Of a stretch of 64,000 nucleotides of DNA, positions 54,606 through 64,000 are shown piece after piece. A program made the translations under genes and the position numbers. Source of the DNA: Coenobita brevimanus (Eukaryota > Arthropoda > Malacostraca > Decapoda > Coenobitidae); assembly GCA_032717465.1 (NCBI GenBank), contig CM064664.1:5859906-5923905 (forward strand), in the 5' to 3' direction. Numbering within the stretch: position 1 is the stretch's first letter; the number at the start of each line of letters is the position of its first letter. The notes beneath the pieces are model-generated. The model worked only from the letters and a program-made list of their open reading frames with translations. It made no database searches and had not been told where the DNA came from.

Positions 54606-55808
54606 ATGAAGGGACTTATGCTATGGATTCTAATCTACATAGCAAGAGGATATGCACACTTAGACCCCCAACACATAGTACGACAAGGATACCTCATAGC
54701 TCCAACGGCCACGACTTCAATCATAAAAGACGTCATGAGTACTAAAATAAGTCTGGATTACTTGTATGAATTACCTTCTTATCTAGAATATCTCGTGAAA
54801 CCCATGCGAACCCTGGACTTCATGGTAGGAAGCTATGTTTCACAAGCACATAACACAAAAGAAGTGAATGAAATAGTGAAGTTAGCTAAATGGAAAATAG
54901 ATCAGGCAAAGTCAACTATGCTCATCACGATCCAAGATCTCCCATCTTATGGAACGGAGGTATTGAGCGACAGGAACAACATCACACGTACTCGCCAAAA
55001 GCGCGGTTTGTTCGACCTGGGTGGCGCAGTTCTTGGGAACATCTTTGGATTGGCTACAGAGGATGACCTTAAAGAAATAAACAACAAATTTAATAAAATA
55101 GCTCAGGTACTAACATACCAAGATAAATTCATCACAGGACATAACTCAGCAATGAAGACAATTGTGAAAAATCTGAAAAAGGCAGAAAACGTAGCTCTCG
55201 AAAGTGTAGATAAAATAAATGAAATGGAAGGTAACATAACACTTTTCCAACACTTCTCGATCATCACAGAACATATTGACACAATTCTACTACAATTAGA
55301 CAACACTAGAGTTCGTTACAGGGCACTTATGCAAGGAATTTCGAATGCTGGTGATGGCAAGATCACAATTGACTTACTCCCAGTTCATAAGCTACGTCAG
55401 ATAATTAGTCAAAGCATACATAAACATAAATTGAAGCCTTTGTTCCGAAGTAGGGAATTCATGCAATATTATCGATATTTAGAAGCAACACTAACGCCAA
55501 CATCAGTAGTAGTTCATGTAGCACTCATAACTGAAGACCTGTTCACAGTATACCAAATACACCCCTTCCCCTCTAAAAATAACAACACTTTGGTCATCAT
55601 CAACATCAACACAGACACCGAACTCATCATGGTCTCCAAGAGACGGAACACTGTCACTTTTGCAAGTGAATCAATGATTGAACGAAAGTGCTGCACATCC
55701 TTACATGCTGTTCATCTTTGTCCTGCGTACATTTTCACGTTTCAGCCTACTGATACAGTCCCTTGTGAAATGGCTATCATCAGAAATAACAATATTCATA
55801 ATCATTGA
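54606..55808 (+). CDS. env: Envelope fusion glycoprotein of copy A, N-terminal two thirds
   Basis: 400 codons after a T-rich stretch and a Met-initiated signal peptide (MKGLMLWILIYIARGYA). A furin-type site RTRQKR is followed directly by a fusion-peptide-like GLFDLGGAVLGNIFGLAT at about residue 140. This combination marks the F-like envelope proteins shared by errantiviruses and baculoviruses. A heptad-like helical region follows (KEINNKFNKIAQVL...NLKKAENVAL...VDKINEM), then several Cys (KCCTSLHAVHLC). The frame ends in a stop at 55806. The downstream part, with more Cys, lies in another frame, so env carries one break. Presumed role in the ancestor: cell entry at the membrane. Confidence 0.85.
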   Translation: MKGLMLWILIYIARGYAHLDPQHIVRQGYLIAPTATTSIIKDVMSTKISLDYLYELPSYLEYLVKPMRTLDFMVGSYVSQAHNTKEVNEIVKLAKWKIDQAKSTMLITIQDLPSYGTEVLSDRNNITRTRQKRGLFDLGGAVLGNIFGLATEDDLKEINNKFNKIAQVLTYQDKFITGHNSAMKTIVKNLKKAENVALESVDKINEMEGNITLFQHFSIITEHIDTILLQLDNTRVRYRALMQGISNAGDGKITIDLLPVHKLRQIISQSIHKHKLKPLFRSREFMQYYRYLEATLTPTSVVVHVALITEDLFTVYQIHPFPSKNNNTLVIININTDTELIMVSKRRNTVTFASESMIERKCCTSLHAVHLCPAYIFTFQPTDTVPCEMAIIRNNNIHNH

Positions 55809-56180
55809 AACTTCACTTTTGCTCCAGATAAGCTTGTACACCATTAACGCATCGGACACTCACAGTTGTTTTTATTTCACTCACAACACATCAGTTTACA
55901 TAGTCTGTCCAGATATACGAGTACCACCATCTCATACTTCAGCCTCAGGATTATACATAGCACCAGACTACTGTGCGGTATTTACACAATCCATGTCCAC
56001 TTTAACCACCATCAATCACTACGCCATCCTCAATCATACACACAAACATTTCCACCCACTGCCTGATATGGACTTAAACATGAGCACAAGTATTAAGTTG
56101 ACTTCACCTAAGTTTGAAACTATGCAAATGATCAATGAAACAATGAAGCCCTGGGAAGATTGAGTTTGAGTATGTCCAAC
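55809..56180 (+). pseudogene. env: Envelope of copy A, C-terminal ectodomain part, out of frame and truncated
   Basis: A shifted frame (part of 55678-56163) continues the ectodomain with Cys (HSCFYFTHNTSVYIVCPD) and possible N-glycosylation sites. It stops at 56161-56163, and the similarity to the env relic at 1718-1885 ends at about 56180 within CAACCCA. The transmembrane anchor present in that relic is missing here, so this copy could not encode a membrane-anchored envelope. Confidence 0.8.
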
Positions 56181-56688
56181 CCACCAAATATGCCTCTCGA
56201 TTCTTGTAGTAGGAGTCAAAGATGAATACAGGGAGTTTATCTTGATTTATTATCTTCAGAGAAAATCTTAAGTTGAGCAGTGTATGTATTACAGAGACTG
56301 AATACACTAAGTCTAGTTGGACCCCTCTTCTTGTTCACTCTCTCCACTACCTGTCGGTTCTATAGCTAGCCTCCTTCTGAGCTCTGCTTCCTAAATTCTG
56401 GTGTAGCAGGGGTCGTGTCACGTGTGTTACACTGTTGTTGGAATGTTCTAGAAACCTGTGTGTGGGTATGTGTGTATGTGTGTGTATGGTCACTAGGCAT
56501 TGTTCGTATGCTATCTCGCTGACACACTACCTATATCATCCCCTGACTTGCTACTTCCTGTGTATTGTCAACATTTCCTCAGTTACACTTGCAAGATCAT
56601 TTCCCGTTCCCAGGCTTGCCTGATGCTCTGTCTATTTATTTATCTATCTATCTATTATGATTTGTAATTATAATATGGAGTCCTAACA
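56181..56688 (-). repeat. Inverted LTR at the 3' end of copy A
   Basis: Reverse complement of 47778 to about 48289: the full LTR plus 24 bp beyond its U5 end, reaching the ATTTGG before the presumed primer-binding site. Identity is very high by eye (a few differences per 100 bp). Outer end is CCTAACA at 56688. Confidence 0.88.
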
Positions 56689-57946
56689 GTCGTTTATTGT
56701 CACTGTAGGCATTCAATTTCTTTCAGTAAAAAACGTAGCATTCACTTTCTCGTCCTGTATACAAGTATTTAGAGTGAATGTCACTTTCACCTTCACTCTC
56801 ATAACTTATAGTATTCATACATGCTAGAGTGAAACTTTCACTTTCATTACTCCTAGTATATATACTCGTATTCTTATAACACTACTCATTTACATTTCTA
56901 TTTATGTTCTCTATTTTATTTACATTATTTACATTTCTATTTTATTTATACTGTGTTATGCACTGTCACTTTAAGTAACTTATAAAACTATTTTCCACTG
57001 TTCACTTATATTTACATGCATTGCCTTACTTGCTGTTTACACATTATTTACACATTGTTTACAATTCCACTTGCACTGTTTTACTCAACAGACAGATCGT
57101 AGTCACTCTCTTTCAATTGTCAGCCCTTTACCTCTTTCCACACGAGGTTTAGTAGGGGGTAAAGGTCACAGGGTCCATTGCATGGGGCTAAAAAGTGGCT
57201 GAAGTTAGCAGGAGCAAACAGACCTACCTTCGCCTTGGAAGATGACAGTGAACTGATAGGGGTGGGCCGGGGTGGCCTACCTAGGGAAATGCATTACTGC
57301 CAATGTCAGCCTCTTGACAGCTGCTAATATATAGCAGTGAAATGATTGGCAGGAAATCTAGACAATACATTATAAATTAGGTAGTTCCAGGTGAATGTAA
57401 ATATCACTTAGGCTTCTCCCTTCCCTCCTTATATATATTTTTCGTACAAGAATAGATTATACAGCATATTTCAAGGGGAAATAAACGGCGAAAATTAGTG
57501 AACGATTGCACGTGAGGTGTCAGGTGATAATTAGCCAATTCCAGGTGTATGGCCCTCTCACCTTATTTCTTTTTGGTATATATTATTTGGTATAAGAATA
57601 GGGTATAGAGCTTATTTCAATGGATGAAATCAGTGGAAAATTCCAGGGAATATTTACTTAGCGTAGCACGGCCGGGCAGGCGAGAGGAGAGGGTAATGGA
57701 GGGATGGTAGGGAGGGGAGTCAAGAACCGGGTGAAATGGCTAAATTGTCAACAATGGATGGGAGTACAGATGAGATTAGGAGTGCTGACTAGTGTTGGAC
57801 ATTGGCAGTTCTGATAGATGATACAAGCTACCACTTGAAAGCCCAGGGGAATTCAAAATAACACAGAATCGCAAAAGTGATGCCCCGCAGTATGATCCCT
57901 TGCTCCCAAGCGTCACGAAAGTGATGCCCTGCGGTTAAGGGGTTAA

Positions 57947-59040
57947 CAGTTAACTTTTGCATTAGAGTTGGACAGGAAAGGAATAAGAGTTTGCATCTAC
58001 ACTGGTGCTACCTGCCTGCCATAGTGGTTGAGGGATGCAAGCAGAGAATTCAGAGGATCAGTGACCATTGAATTAACGAAAGAAAAAAGACAAAGATGCA
58101 ACACCACGGCTAAGAGATTGGGGTTGAAGGCAGCCAGCAAGAGAAGGAGAGTAAATGAGATGAAAAGTCTTTGACTTTTGTTGTATGTTGGGTGCCTTCC
58201 CACACGTTAAAGTAGTGCTGTACACAAGGGCAAATAAAGCCCCTGTTTAAAGTCAACAACTGTGCAGGGGTACTGAAGGTACAGAGTCAACATAGCACAC
58301 CTAGTCAGTTGGAAGCGGATTTTATATGGGGAGGTAATATTATCTTTCCAAGAAAAATCCCGAGAGAATGAAACCCCATGTATGGTCAAAGATGATGCAG
58401 GAATAATCTGGATATTGTTAAAAATTAGAGGACATTCCTATGGTAGATTTTTATTGGTCGAAAGATGTAGGAACTTGGTTTTTGATGCATTAAAAACAAG
58501 ATTACTTTCACCTGAATCAGAGGATTGAGCCAAGTCAGATATTAAGTGTGCCATAGACTCTGCTCTTGTTTGCTGAAGTAACTGTTGAGATGGACACTGC
58601 GGGAAGTAGATGGAAAGGTGAGGGGTGAAGACATCAGTATATGAGTGATTAGGGTTACATGTAAACCTTGGTGGGTCATTGATGAACACAAGGAGGGCAG
58701 TTAGTGACAGGCCAGTGCCCTAAGGAACACCATTACTGATAGCTCGAGGACAAGAACAGTGGCAATCTACAACAGCAGCTATAGAACGACTAGAGATAAA
58801 GGCACATATAGGACTGAAACCGTAAGAGGGCCGTAAATTTAAGATTGATGCCAGACTCGATAGAAAGCCTTTGAAATGTCAAGCTCAATGGCAAATCTTT
58901 CACCGAAGTCCCGAAAGGAGGATGACCAGGTGTCTTGAAGGAAGGTGAAAAGTGGAGCATCCCTGACTGAGCCCCTGATGACAATCAGAGAAGGTTATGA
59001 TAGGAGAGGTGCTTTAATTTTTTAAAATTATGGAATAGTG
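57947..59040 (-). pseudogene. Jockey-type LINE, RT part, split by the element at 47252-57946
   Basis: Minus strand pieces in order: 58790-58984 (decayed), 58438-58689 (HSYTDV where YADD is expected, AHLISDLAQSSD, LVFNASKTKFLHLS), 58207-58389 (GVSFSRDFSWKDNI), 57997-58203. It then reaches TTAA and continues at 47251. 5'-truncated near 59000. It faces a second LINE of the same family starting at about 59050. Confidence 0.8.
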
Positions 59041-59049
59041 TCAAATACT

Positions 59050-59266
59050 TTACATATACAGGATGTTAGTGTAGTTCTTTAACAGCATTTATTTCAAAAG
59101 TTTTTGAGTCTATTCTTAACCAAAATTTTTTTAAGGATCTTTCCTGTCAATGTTCTTTCCGATCGTAAATATGGGTTCCACCACGGCTGCTCCAGTGGCG
59201 ATCTTCACACCTACCTTTTAGACTCGTGGTCATCCTTCTTTTGGGACTTTGGAGAAAGCTTTGTCA
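59050..59266 (+). pseudogene. Jockey-type LINE, early RT part, plus strand
   Basis: Frames give SKVFESIL-like and DRKYGFHHGCSSGDL (59104-59266), then WDFGESFVI up to TTAA 59267. It resumes at 60031 with LDISKAF. 5'-truncated. Confidence 0.8.
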
Positions 59267-60030
59267 TTAACCCGCCCCGTCCCGTCGACGTATGGGTATG
59301 TTGCAACGATTTGCATTTGCCAGTCCCGGCGACGTACCGGTACGTCGTGCAATTGCAAGGTCCCTAATTTGCACGATTTTCAATTTTCGCGCGTGATTTT
59401 TCGTATGTATACACGGGACACCTTCCTCTATTCCTCTACAAGATCCCAAGCAGGGACACTGCCTTACACCGCGTAACCCCCCTCCCCCCCTCACGCCATT
59501 GTCTCGGCAATTCACCTGTTACCAGTGACCTGGCCAATAAAGACATTCAGGGCCAGAGTGATTCCCCAATTGATGACAATGTGGAGGACAAGGTTTACAT
59601 AGCATTAGAGGAAGAAATAGTCAGAAATGATGATCAGGTAATGTGGGAAAGAAAAGGTCATGAATGGTGATTAGTTAGTGAGTGAAACAATGCTTATAAT
59701 GCCTATATTACTGTTTGAAAACCAATATATTCTCATACTACATATTAATTCATACCAAGTAAATAAATAAATACCGTTTATGAGTGGATAAAATAGTTAT
59801 CCTCCCATAGAACTCGTTTTCTTTGGTGCCAACATGTTAGAAAACCCAGTCAGGTAAGGAGGAACTCATACCTGGATTGAGTACTTTAAACCTCAGGTGA
59901 GTGATTTCTCTATGAATTTTCGATGTTTCTCACCAAAAGCGGAGGTTTTAGCCAAAAAAAAATTTTCCGAAAATACCTTGGGACTGGGGGATGTCGGAGG
60001 TGTGGAAAACCTCGGGATGTGAGGGGTTAA
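59267..60030 (+). mobile_element. Non-autonomous piggyBac derivative (764 bp) in a LINE
   Basis: TTAA at 59267-59270 and 60027-60030. Left end CCCGCCCCGTCCCGTCG; right end, reverse-complemented, CCCCTCACATCCCGAGG. Subterminal palindrome CGACGTACCGGTACGTCG at 59331-59348. On the plus strand, about 59510-59640 keeps the transposase N-terminal remnant (SPIDDNVEDKVYIALEEE). Nearly the same length as the copy at 2293-3057 but in opposite orientation. With one TTAA removed the LINE frame rejoins (VI-K-LDISKAF). Confidence 0.9.
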
Positions 60031-60560
60031 ACTTGATATCTCAAAGGCTTTCGTTCGAGTCCAGCATTTTCAACTTCCAAACTGCCCTCTAATGGTTTCT
60101 ATTCTTCTATCTGTGCCTTCATCTATAGCTTCCTGTCTGCTCATACTATAGCTGCTGCTGTAGACTGCCATCGTTCTTTTCCTAGAACTATCGATGGTGG
60201 TGTTCCTCCGGGTTCTGTCCTACCACCAACTCTCTTTCTTTGGTTCATCAGTGACCTTCTATGCTGTACCTCTAACCCCATCCACTTATATGCTGATGAC
60301 TCCACCCTTCACATTTCCATTCACTTCCTACAGAGTCTATCGCAGCACGTACTTCAACAAACAAGGGATGAGGCTATGGCACACCTGATATCTGACTTGG
60401 CTCATATTTCTGACTGGAGTAAATGTAATCTTGTTGTTTTTAATGCATTAAAAGCTCAGTTCTTACATCTATCAACTCGGACAAAATCTTCCACAGGAAC
60501 ACCATCTAATTTTCAACAGTATCCAGCTTAATCCTGCATCATCTTAAAACATACTTGGGG
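60031..60560 (+). pseudogene. Jockey-type LINE, RT catalytic part, plus strand
   Basis: Continues from 59266: LDISKAFVRVQH, DGGVPPGSVLPPTLFL, LYADDSTLHISI, MAHLISDLAHISDW, NLVVFNALKAQFLHL, in frames broken by several indels. The catalytic YADD is preserved. Truncated at about 60560 within the SFSRDLSWK block. Confidence 0.82.
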
Positions 60561-61424
60561 CTTCATTCTCTCGGGATTTGTCATGGAAATAACATATTAC
60601 TTCTCTTGCAAAGTCTGCTTGCAAGAGATTAGGTGTGTACATAGTACAAAGGAGAACAAAGGAAACCAAACAACAACAAACCTTATGGTCCTTTCGAGGC
60701 TGTTTGTTACAGAGTAGACTATGACTATGAGATCTAACTCTACATGGTGAAGGATAAGGATAGTAAAGCAAGAAGACTACCCCTACCTCCAAACCCCCCA
60801 GTTAAAACAGGCAAGAAAAAGTGAGAAAAATCACCATGCAGCATGGAAAAATTTATATGGAAATTTCACAGGGAAGACTGGAAAGGAAAAGCTACATTCT
60901 ATAATACATTATCTATAAGCTACCAGTGTGAATAACCTGAAAGAGAAAGTAGTAAAGTAAAATGAATAGGCGGATAAATAAATAAGTAATGCATGTTACT
61001 ATGTAAAGGGTACGTTGAGTTGATGGGGCATCTGCAGACACAGTGTGGAAATTGCACAGTACACAGTGTGGATATTCAGGGGTGGTGCGGCAGCGTTGTT
61101 TGGCACTATTAAGGTAGGGAGCAGTCAGTCAGGCCCCAGCTCCATTGATTCCACTGCGTCTAGAAACTTTCCCATGCGGGACAAGCACACAAGTCGCCTC
61201 CTGAAGCAGTGACCCTGGAACATGAAAAAAATCCCGATGGTGGTCTCTTAACTAAGAGGGACCTTCAGTTATCTACAGCTCATCACAGGTCGAAAGTATG
61301 AGTAGTGACCGTTAACTCAGGGTTATGTGTGCATATCCTAGTCTGTGCATATACTATCTTTGCATTTAATAAGTTGATTCAGGCTCTGAAGAAAAATAAA
61401 ATAAAATAAAATGAAAAATTATAC
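60561..61424. other. No recognisable gene
   Basis: An 82-codon minus-strand frame (60544-60792) partly overlaps the LINE end and has no recognised motif. The rest is unremarkable, with a short (AAAAT)n run at about 61393. Confidence 0.4.
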
Positions 61425-61850
61425 ATACACGTGTTTTATTCAGGAGTAAACATATTACGCTGGGGGTTAGATGAGAAATACTTATCCAGGCGACCTTTAA
61501 AGGTTTGTACCGTATTGAAATTTACTACATTAGAGGGCAATTTATTCCATATATTTACAACTCTATTGAAGAAGAAATTCTTAGCTTTAAGTGACTGGAA
61601 TCATTTGCCAATCATTTTATGCCCATTCTCTAGTATAATTCGCTTGATCATCTGTGAAGTATTTATTGACAGCCATGTTATCATGACCTTTGAATATCTT
61701 GAATACTTGAATTGAATCTCCTCATATCCTCCGTTTTGTTAGGGTAAAGAAATTCAGGGCTTCTAAACGTTCCTCGTACAGTTTATTTCTCAATCTAGGT
61801 ACCATCTTTGTCATCCTTCACTGCACTCTTCCAAGCTTTTCCATATCCCT
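61425..61850 (-). pseudogene. CR1/L2-like LINE, C-terminal end
   Basis: The minus strand, in frames with indels, gives the widespread C-terminal block of CR1-like LINEs: RLRNKLYEERLEALNFFTL-like, IQVFKIFKGHDNM-like, FFFNRVVNIWNKLPSNVV and FKGRLDKYFSSNPQ. It is cut at TTAA 61851 by a piggyBac; its upstream part should lie beyond the right edge. Confidence 0.8.
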
Positions 61851-62229
61851 TTAACCCGCCCCGTCCCGACCACTTTTTCACCACTGGTATCCCCCAATCC
61901 CGACCATTTTTGGACCCAAATTTTTTTTGCTAAAACTTTCGCTTTTGGTCAGAAACAATGGTCAAATACCAAGAAAGTGTTCACCGGGGTCCATAAGTGG
62001 CCTCAACAGGTATACCTTCGTTACACCTGGTACTGTGTTCTCTGTAGGTGGTCTGAGGCTCTCACGTTTTCTATGGTATTATAAGTCTGGGAAACCAATG
62101 AAAGTAAGTAGATATGTATTTATTACAAACATAAAAACATGTGATACAAGAGTAAATTGGATTTTATACAAAAATAGAGGTGAAATAAGCATTGTACCAT
62201 CGTGTGAACCGAGCGAAATCGGCCAAACT

Positions 62230-63040
62230 GTTCATGATGAATTGCTAACATTGCAGAATCATGATACATATCATTTTTTCTACTTAAATAATACATCTCC
62301 AATGACATTATACCATTTTACATTTTATTGAACTGTTTTTACGTATTCACAGGCCTTTCGATAACATTTAGCGTAATGTTAGTGCTTATTTACGTAGTGA
62401 GTGAAATCGCTGTGACTGTTGTTTCAACTCGTAATGTGTTTTTTCAATTTACATAATACTTTCCTAATAACATTATACACTTTTCCACTTTTGAGAACTG
62501 TTTTGAGATAGTTTCAGGCCTTTTGTAAATATTTAGTGTAATAATAGTGCATAATAACACAGAGGGTGAAGTCGCTATGACTATTATTTCAACTTACAAC
62601 CTATTTTTTTACTTATATAATACTTCCCCACTAACATTACACATGTTTCCACTTGATATAATTGCTATCACATAATTGGAGACCCTACTATTCTACTGAG
62701 CGTCATATCATCGCATATTTACACAGTGAGTGTTATCGCGATATCATTTGTTTCATCTTACACTAGTATTCAACTTATAAATTACTTTCCTACTAACATT
62801 ACACCCGTTTCCACTTTATATTCTTGCTATCACATATTTACTGACCAGAGTGTTATACTGAGCGTCATATTTTCGCAGATTTACACAGTGGGTGTAGTTT
62901 TGATATCACTTCTTTCAACTTACACTATTTCTCAACGTATACATTACTTTCCTGCAAACGTTACACCCGTTTCAACTCTATATAAGACTTAGCACATACT
63001 GACTGGCCTTACCATTATACTGAGCGTCATATCACCATCC
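62230..63040. repeat. Subterminal tandem repeats of piggyBac (about 160-165 bp units)
   Basis: Units marked by CTGAGCGTCATATYWTCGCA at 62697, 62857 and 63020 (period about 161), each followed by TTACACAGTGRGTGT, TTTCAACTTACAC and CATTACACCCGTTTC. Older units precede (62230-62690). Same position and theme as 24180-25200. Confidence 0.7.
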
Positions 63041-64000
63041 CACACAGTTTCAGTAGTGTAGGAAGTTATGTACTCTCTGAAACATGGCTGAAGGCACAAC
63101 GCAACATTGCACTCTACACTCTCGTACCTTGTGTCTTTTCTCTGAGTTGCTGGTCTGACTGTCGAGTGCTTGCATACATGGCAGCGGCGCTGGGGTTTAC
63201 GACGGTTTGGTTCGGAAGGGATTGTGCTAGGATTGTAGCGTCCTGCGAGGCCTAGGGTAGTCTGGGCAGCCATGGGGGTGCAGGTGCGGTGTGTGGGTCT
63301 GTCCTGGGCATGCCTGGCGATTATTTCACGTGCCAGCTCCCTCACAAACCCCTCAAAGGTCTCGGATACTCCGGTGGTCATTGCGTGCAGGTAGTGTGCG
63401 TTCAGGACTGTGATGTCGAGCAAGTGGATAAAGAGCTTTTTGTACCACTTCATCGTGGTCCTGGCACAGTCAACACTGGAAATCATCGAGTCTGACTGAT
63501 CCACTTGCCTCATGTTCAGATTATAGTCCAGTACAGACTCGGGTTTCCAGACGTTGCGCATCCTCTCGCTACAGTGATCAACGGAGTCGGTGCGGTGCAT
63601 CAAGGGGCTGTGTACAGCTGATAGGAGGCAAACTTCCCTGTTGTGGTTCCACAGGGTGCCAAGGATGTTATTTGCCTGGAAGAAAACCACCTCGTTCTTA
63701 AGTTTCCTCCCTATCTTGACCATATGGCGACGGTTTCTCTTGACTGTACCACAGACTCCTGTGTCGTGTTGGTGGAGGAACCTAGCGAGAAGAGGGCTAG
63801 TGTACCAGTTGTCCAGGTACAACACATGACTACGATGAAGGTACTCCTCTATCATTGTCTTCACCACAGCCCCTGAGAGTCCTATACTACGATCTTCTGT
63901 TATATCTGTCTGTGCGTCCGTGTACAAGACTATGTCTTGCACATAACCAGTCTTACAGCCACACATAACAAAGATCTTGAACCCGAAACGGTGTCTCTTG
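62989..64000 (-). CDS. piggyBac transposase, C-terminal half, open to the window edge
   Basis: Open from the right edge (HRFGFKIFVMCGC) through VLYLDNWYTSPLLARFL, MRQVDQSDSM and the C-terminal Cys-rich domain. Here the domain reads CHVCKHS...YESVECNVALCLQPCF, so one conserved Cys (Cys in YECIEC of the other copy) is Ser, and the usual CF-EYHT end is replaced by REYITSY and about 20 extra residues. The N-terminal half lies beyond the window. Unlike the 26-kb copy there is no indel at the RFGFKIF position. Confidence 0.88.
   Translation of the reverse strand, partial: KRHRFGFKIFVMCGCKTGYVQDIVLYTDAQTDITEDRSIGLSGAVVKTMIEEYLHRSHVLYLDNWYTSPLLARFLHQHDTGVCGTVKRNRRHMVKIGRKLKNEVVFFQANNILGTLWNHNREVCLLSAVHSPLMHRTDSVDHCSERMRNVWKPESVLDYNLNMRQVDQSDSMISSVDCARTTMKWYKKLFIHLLDITVLNAHYLHAMTTGVSETFEGFVRELAREIIARHAQDRPTHRTCTPMAAQTTLGLAGRYNPSTIPSEPNRRKPQRRCHVCKHSTVRPATQRKDTRYESVECNVALCLQPCFREYITSYTTETVWDGDMTLSIMVRPVSMC

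Larger units (their letters stand above)
47778..56688 (+). mobile_element. Gypsy/errantivirus-like provirus copy A with env and inverted LTRs
   Basis: Order: 5' LTR, leader, gag, protease, RT, RNase H, integrase with a GPY/F end, env. This is the layout of insect errantiviruses (Metaviridae). The usual direct 3' LTR is absent. Instead, env is cut before its membrane anchor and followed by an inverted copy of the LTR plus ~24 bp. Outer ends are TGTTAGG and CCTAACA. The flanking 4-mers are GTAG and GTCG, so a target duplication is only suggested. Single-base frameshifts and two in-frame TGA codons inactivate pol; env has one frame break. Confidence 0.9.
47252..57946. mobile_element. TTAA-flanked piggyBac-like element, non-autonomous, carrying a provirus
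   Basis: TTAA 47252-47255 and 57943-57946. The left end is CCCTTTAACCGCGGGC and the right end, reverse-complemented, CCCCTTAACCGCAGGGC. It splits a Jockey LINE precisely. After removing the provirus, about 1.8 kb remains (47256-47777 and 56689-57942) without a recognisable transposase; a weak minus-strand frame of 87 codons at 47260-47523 is unassigned. The right side holds two AAAGTGATGCCCYGCRG motifs (57862 and 57918) and a ~155-bp direct duplication (57412-57480 against 57556-57645). Confidence 0.8.
61851..64000 (-). mobile_element. piggyBac transposon, runs off the right edge
   Basis: Left end TTAACCCGCCCCGTCCCG at 61851, matching the other copies. Then a 1.1-kb non-coding block with subterminal tandem repeats, then transposase on the minus strand. 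The other end is not in the window. Confidence 0.88.

Overview
The window looks like a repeat-rich stretch of an arthropod genome, most likely a decapod or other malacostracan crustacean. It is AT-rich and full of (TA)n, (CA)n, (AAT)n and (GATA)n simple repeats. The only host gene I can support is two spliced exons resembling the amino-terminal part of the expanded crustacean ionotropic receptor (IR) family, at 45.08-45.80 kb. Almost everything else recognisable is transposable elements, many nested. The organism assignment is inference from the IR exons and the element repertoire. No tRNA, complete rRNA, CRISPR or bacterial-type operon was seen.

Layout. 0-2.1 kb: an exon for a Cys/His-rich protein of unknown function (-) and the relic end of a retroviral-type env. 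2.3-3.06 kb: a non-autonomous piggyBac. 3.8-4.8 kb: a 5'-truncated RTE-type LINE with its target duplication. 6.4-6.85 kb: a lone LTR. 9.37-9.56 kb: a SINE-like element with a 5S rRNA head. 9.67-16.39 kb: a hAT element with TACCGAGG target duplications and a decayed transposase; a small LTR retrotransposon (12.7-16.0 kb) sits in its (TA)n tract. 17.7-18.6 kb: a possible DIRS relic. 18.8-19.4 kb: a four-unit tandem repeat rich in GGATCC. 22.1-29.4 kb: a near full-length RTE split by a 4.1-kb piggyBac. 30.6-38.9 kb: a Gypsy-type provirus (copy B) interrupted by an RTE, a piggyBac fragment and another LINE, ending in a long (TA)n. 39.6-44.99 kb: more RTE relics and a Jockey/CR1-type LINE. 45.08-45.80 kb: the IR exons. 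47.1-60.6 kb: a three-level nest, in which a Jockey-type LINE is split by a TTAA-flanked element, itself split by a Gypsy/errantivirus-like provirus with gag, pol and a furin-site envelope gene (copy A). 59.05-60.56 kb: a second Jockey-type LINE in opposite orientation, split by a 764-bp piggyBac derivative. 61.4-64 kb: a LINE 3' end and a piggyBac running off the right edge.

The elements date one another. In three places, removing a piggyBac-like insertion and one TTAA rejoins a LINE reading frame. Three observations stand out. The SINE-like element appears to be built from a 5S rRNA 3' half, the RTE 5' leader and the RTE 3' tail. The copy A provirus carries its downstream LTR in inverted orientation, starting next to the presumed primer-binding site. 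Both Gypsy copies share an Asn for Asp change at the protease active site. No gene cluster with a coordinated host function is visible; the working relationships are those of mobile elements, such as autonomous transposases with small derivatives sharing their ends, and LINEs with a SINE sharing their tail.
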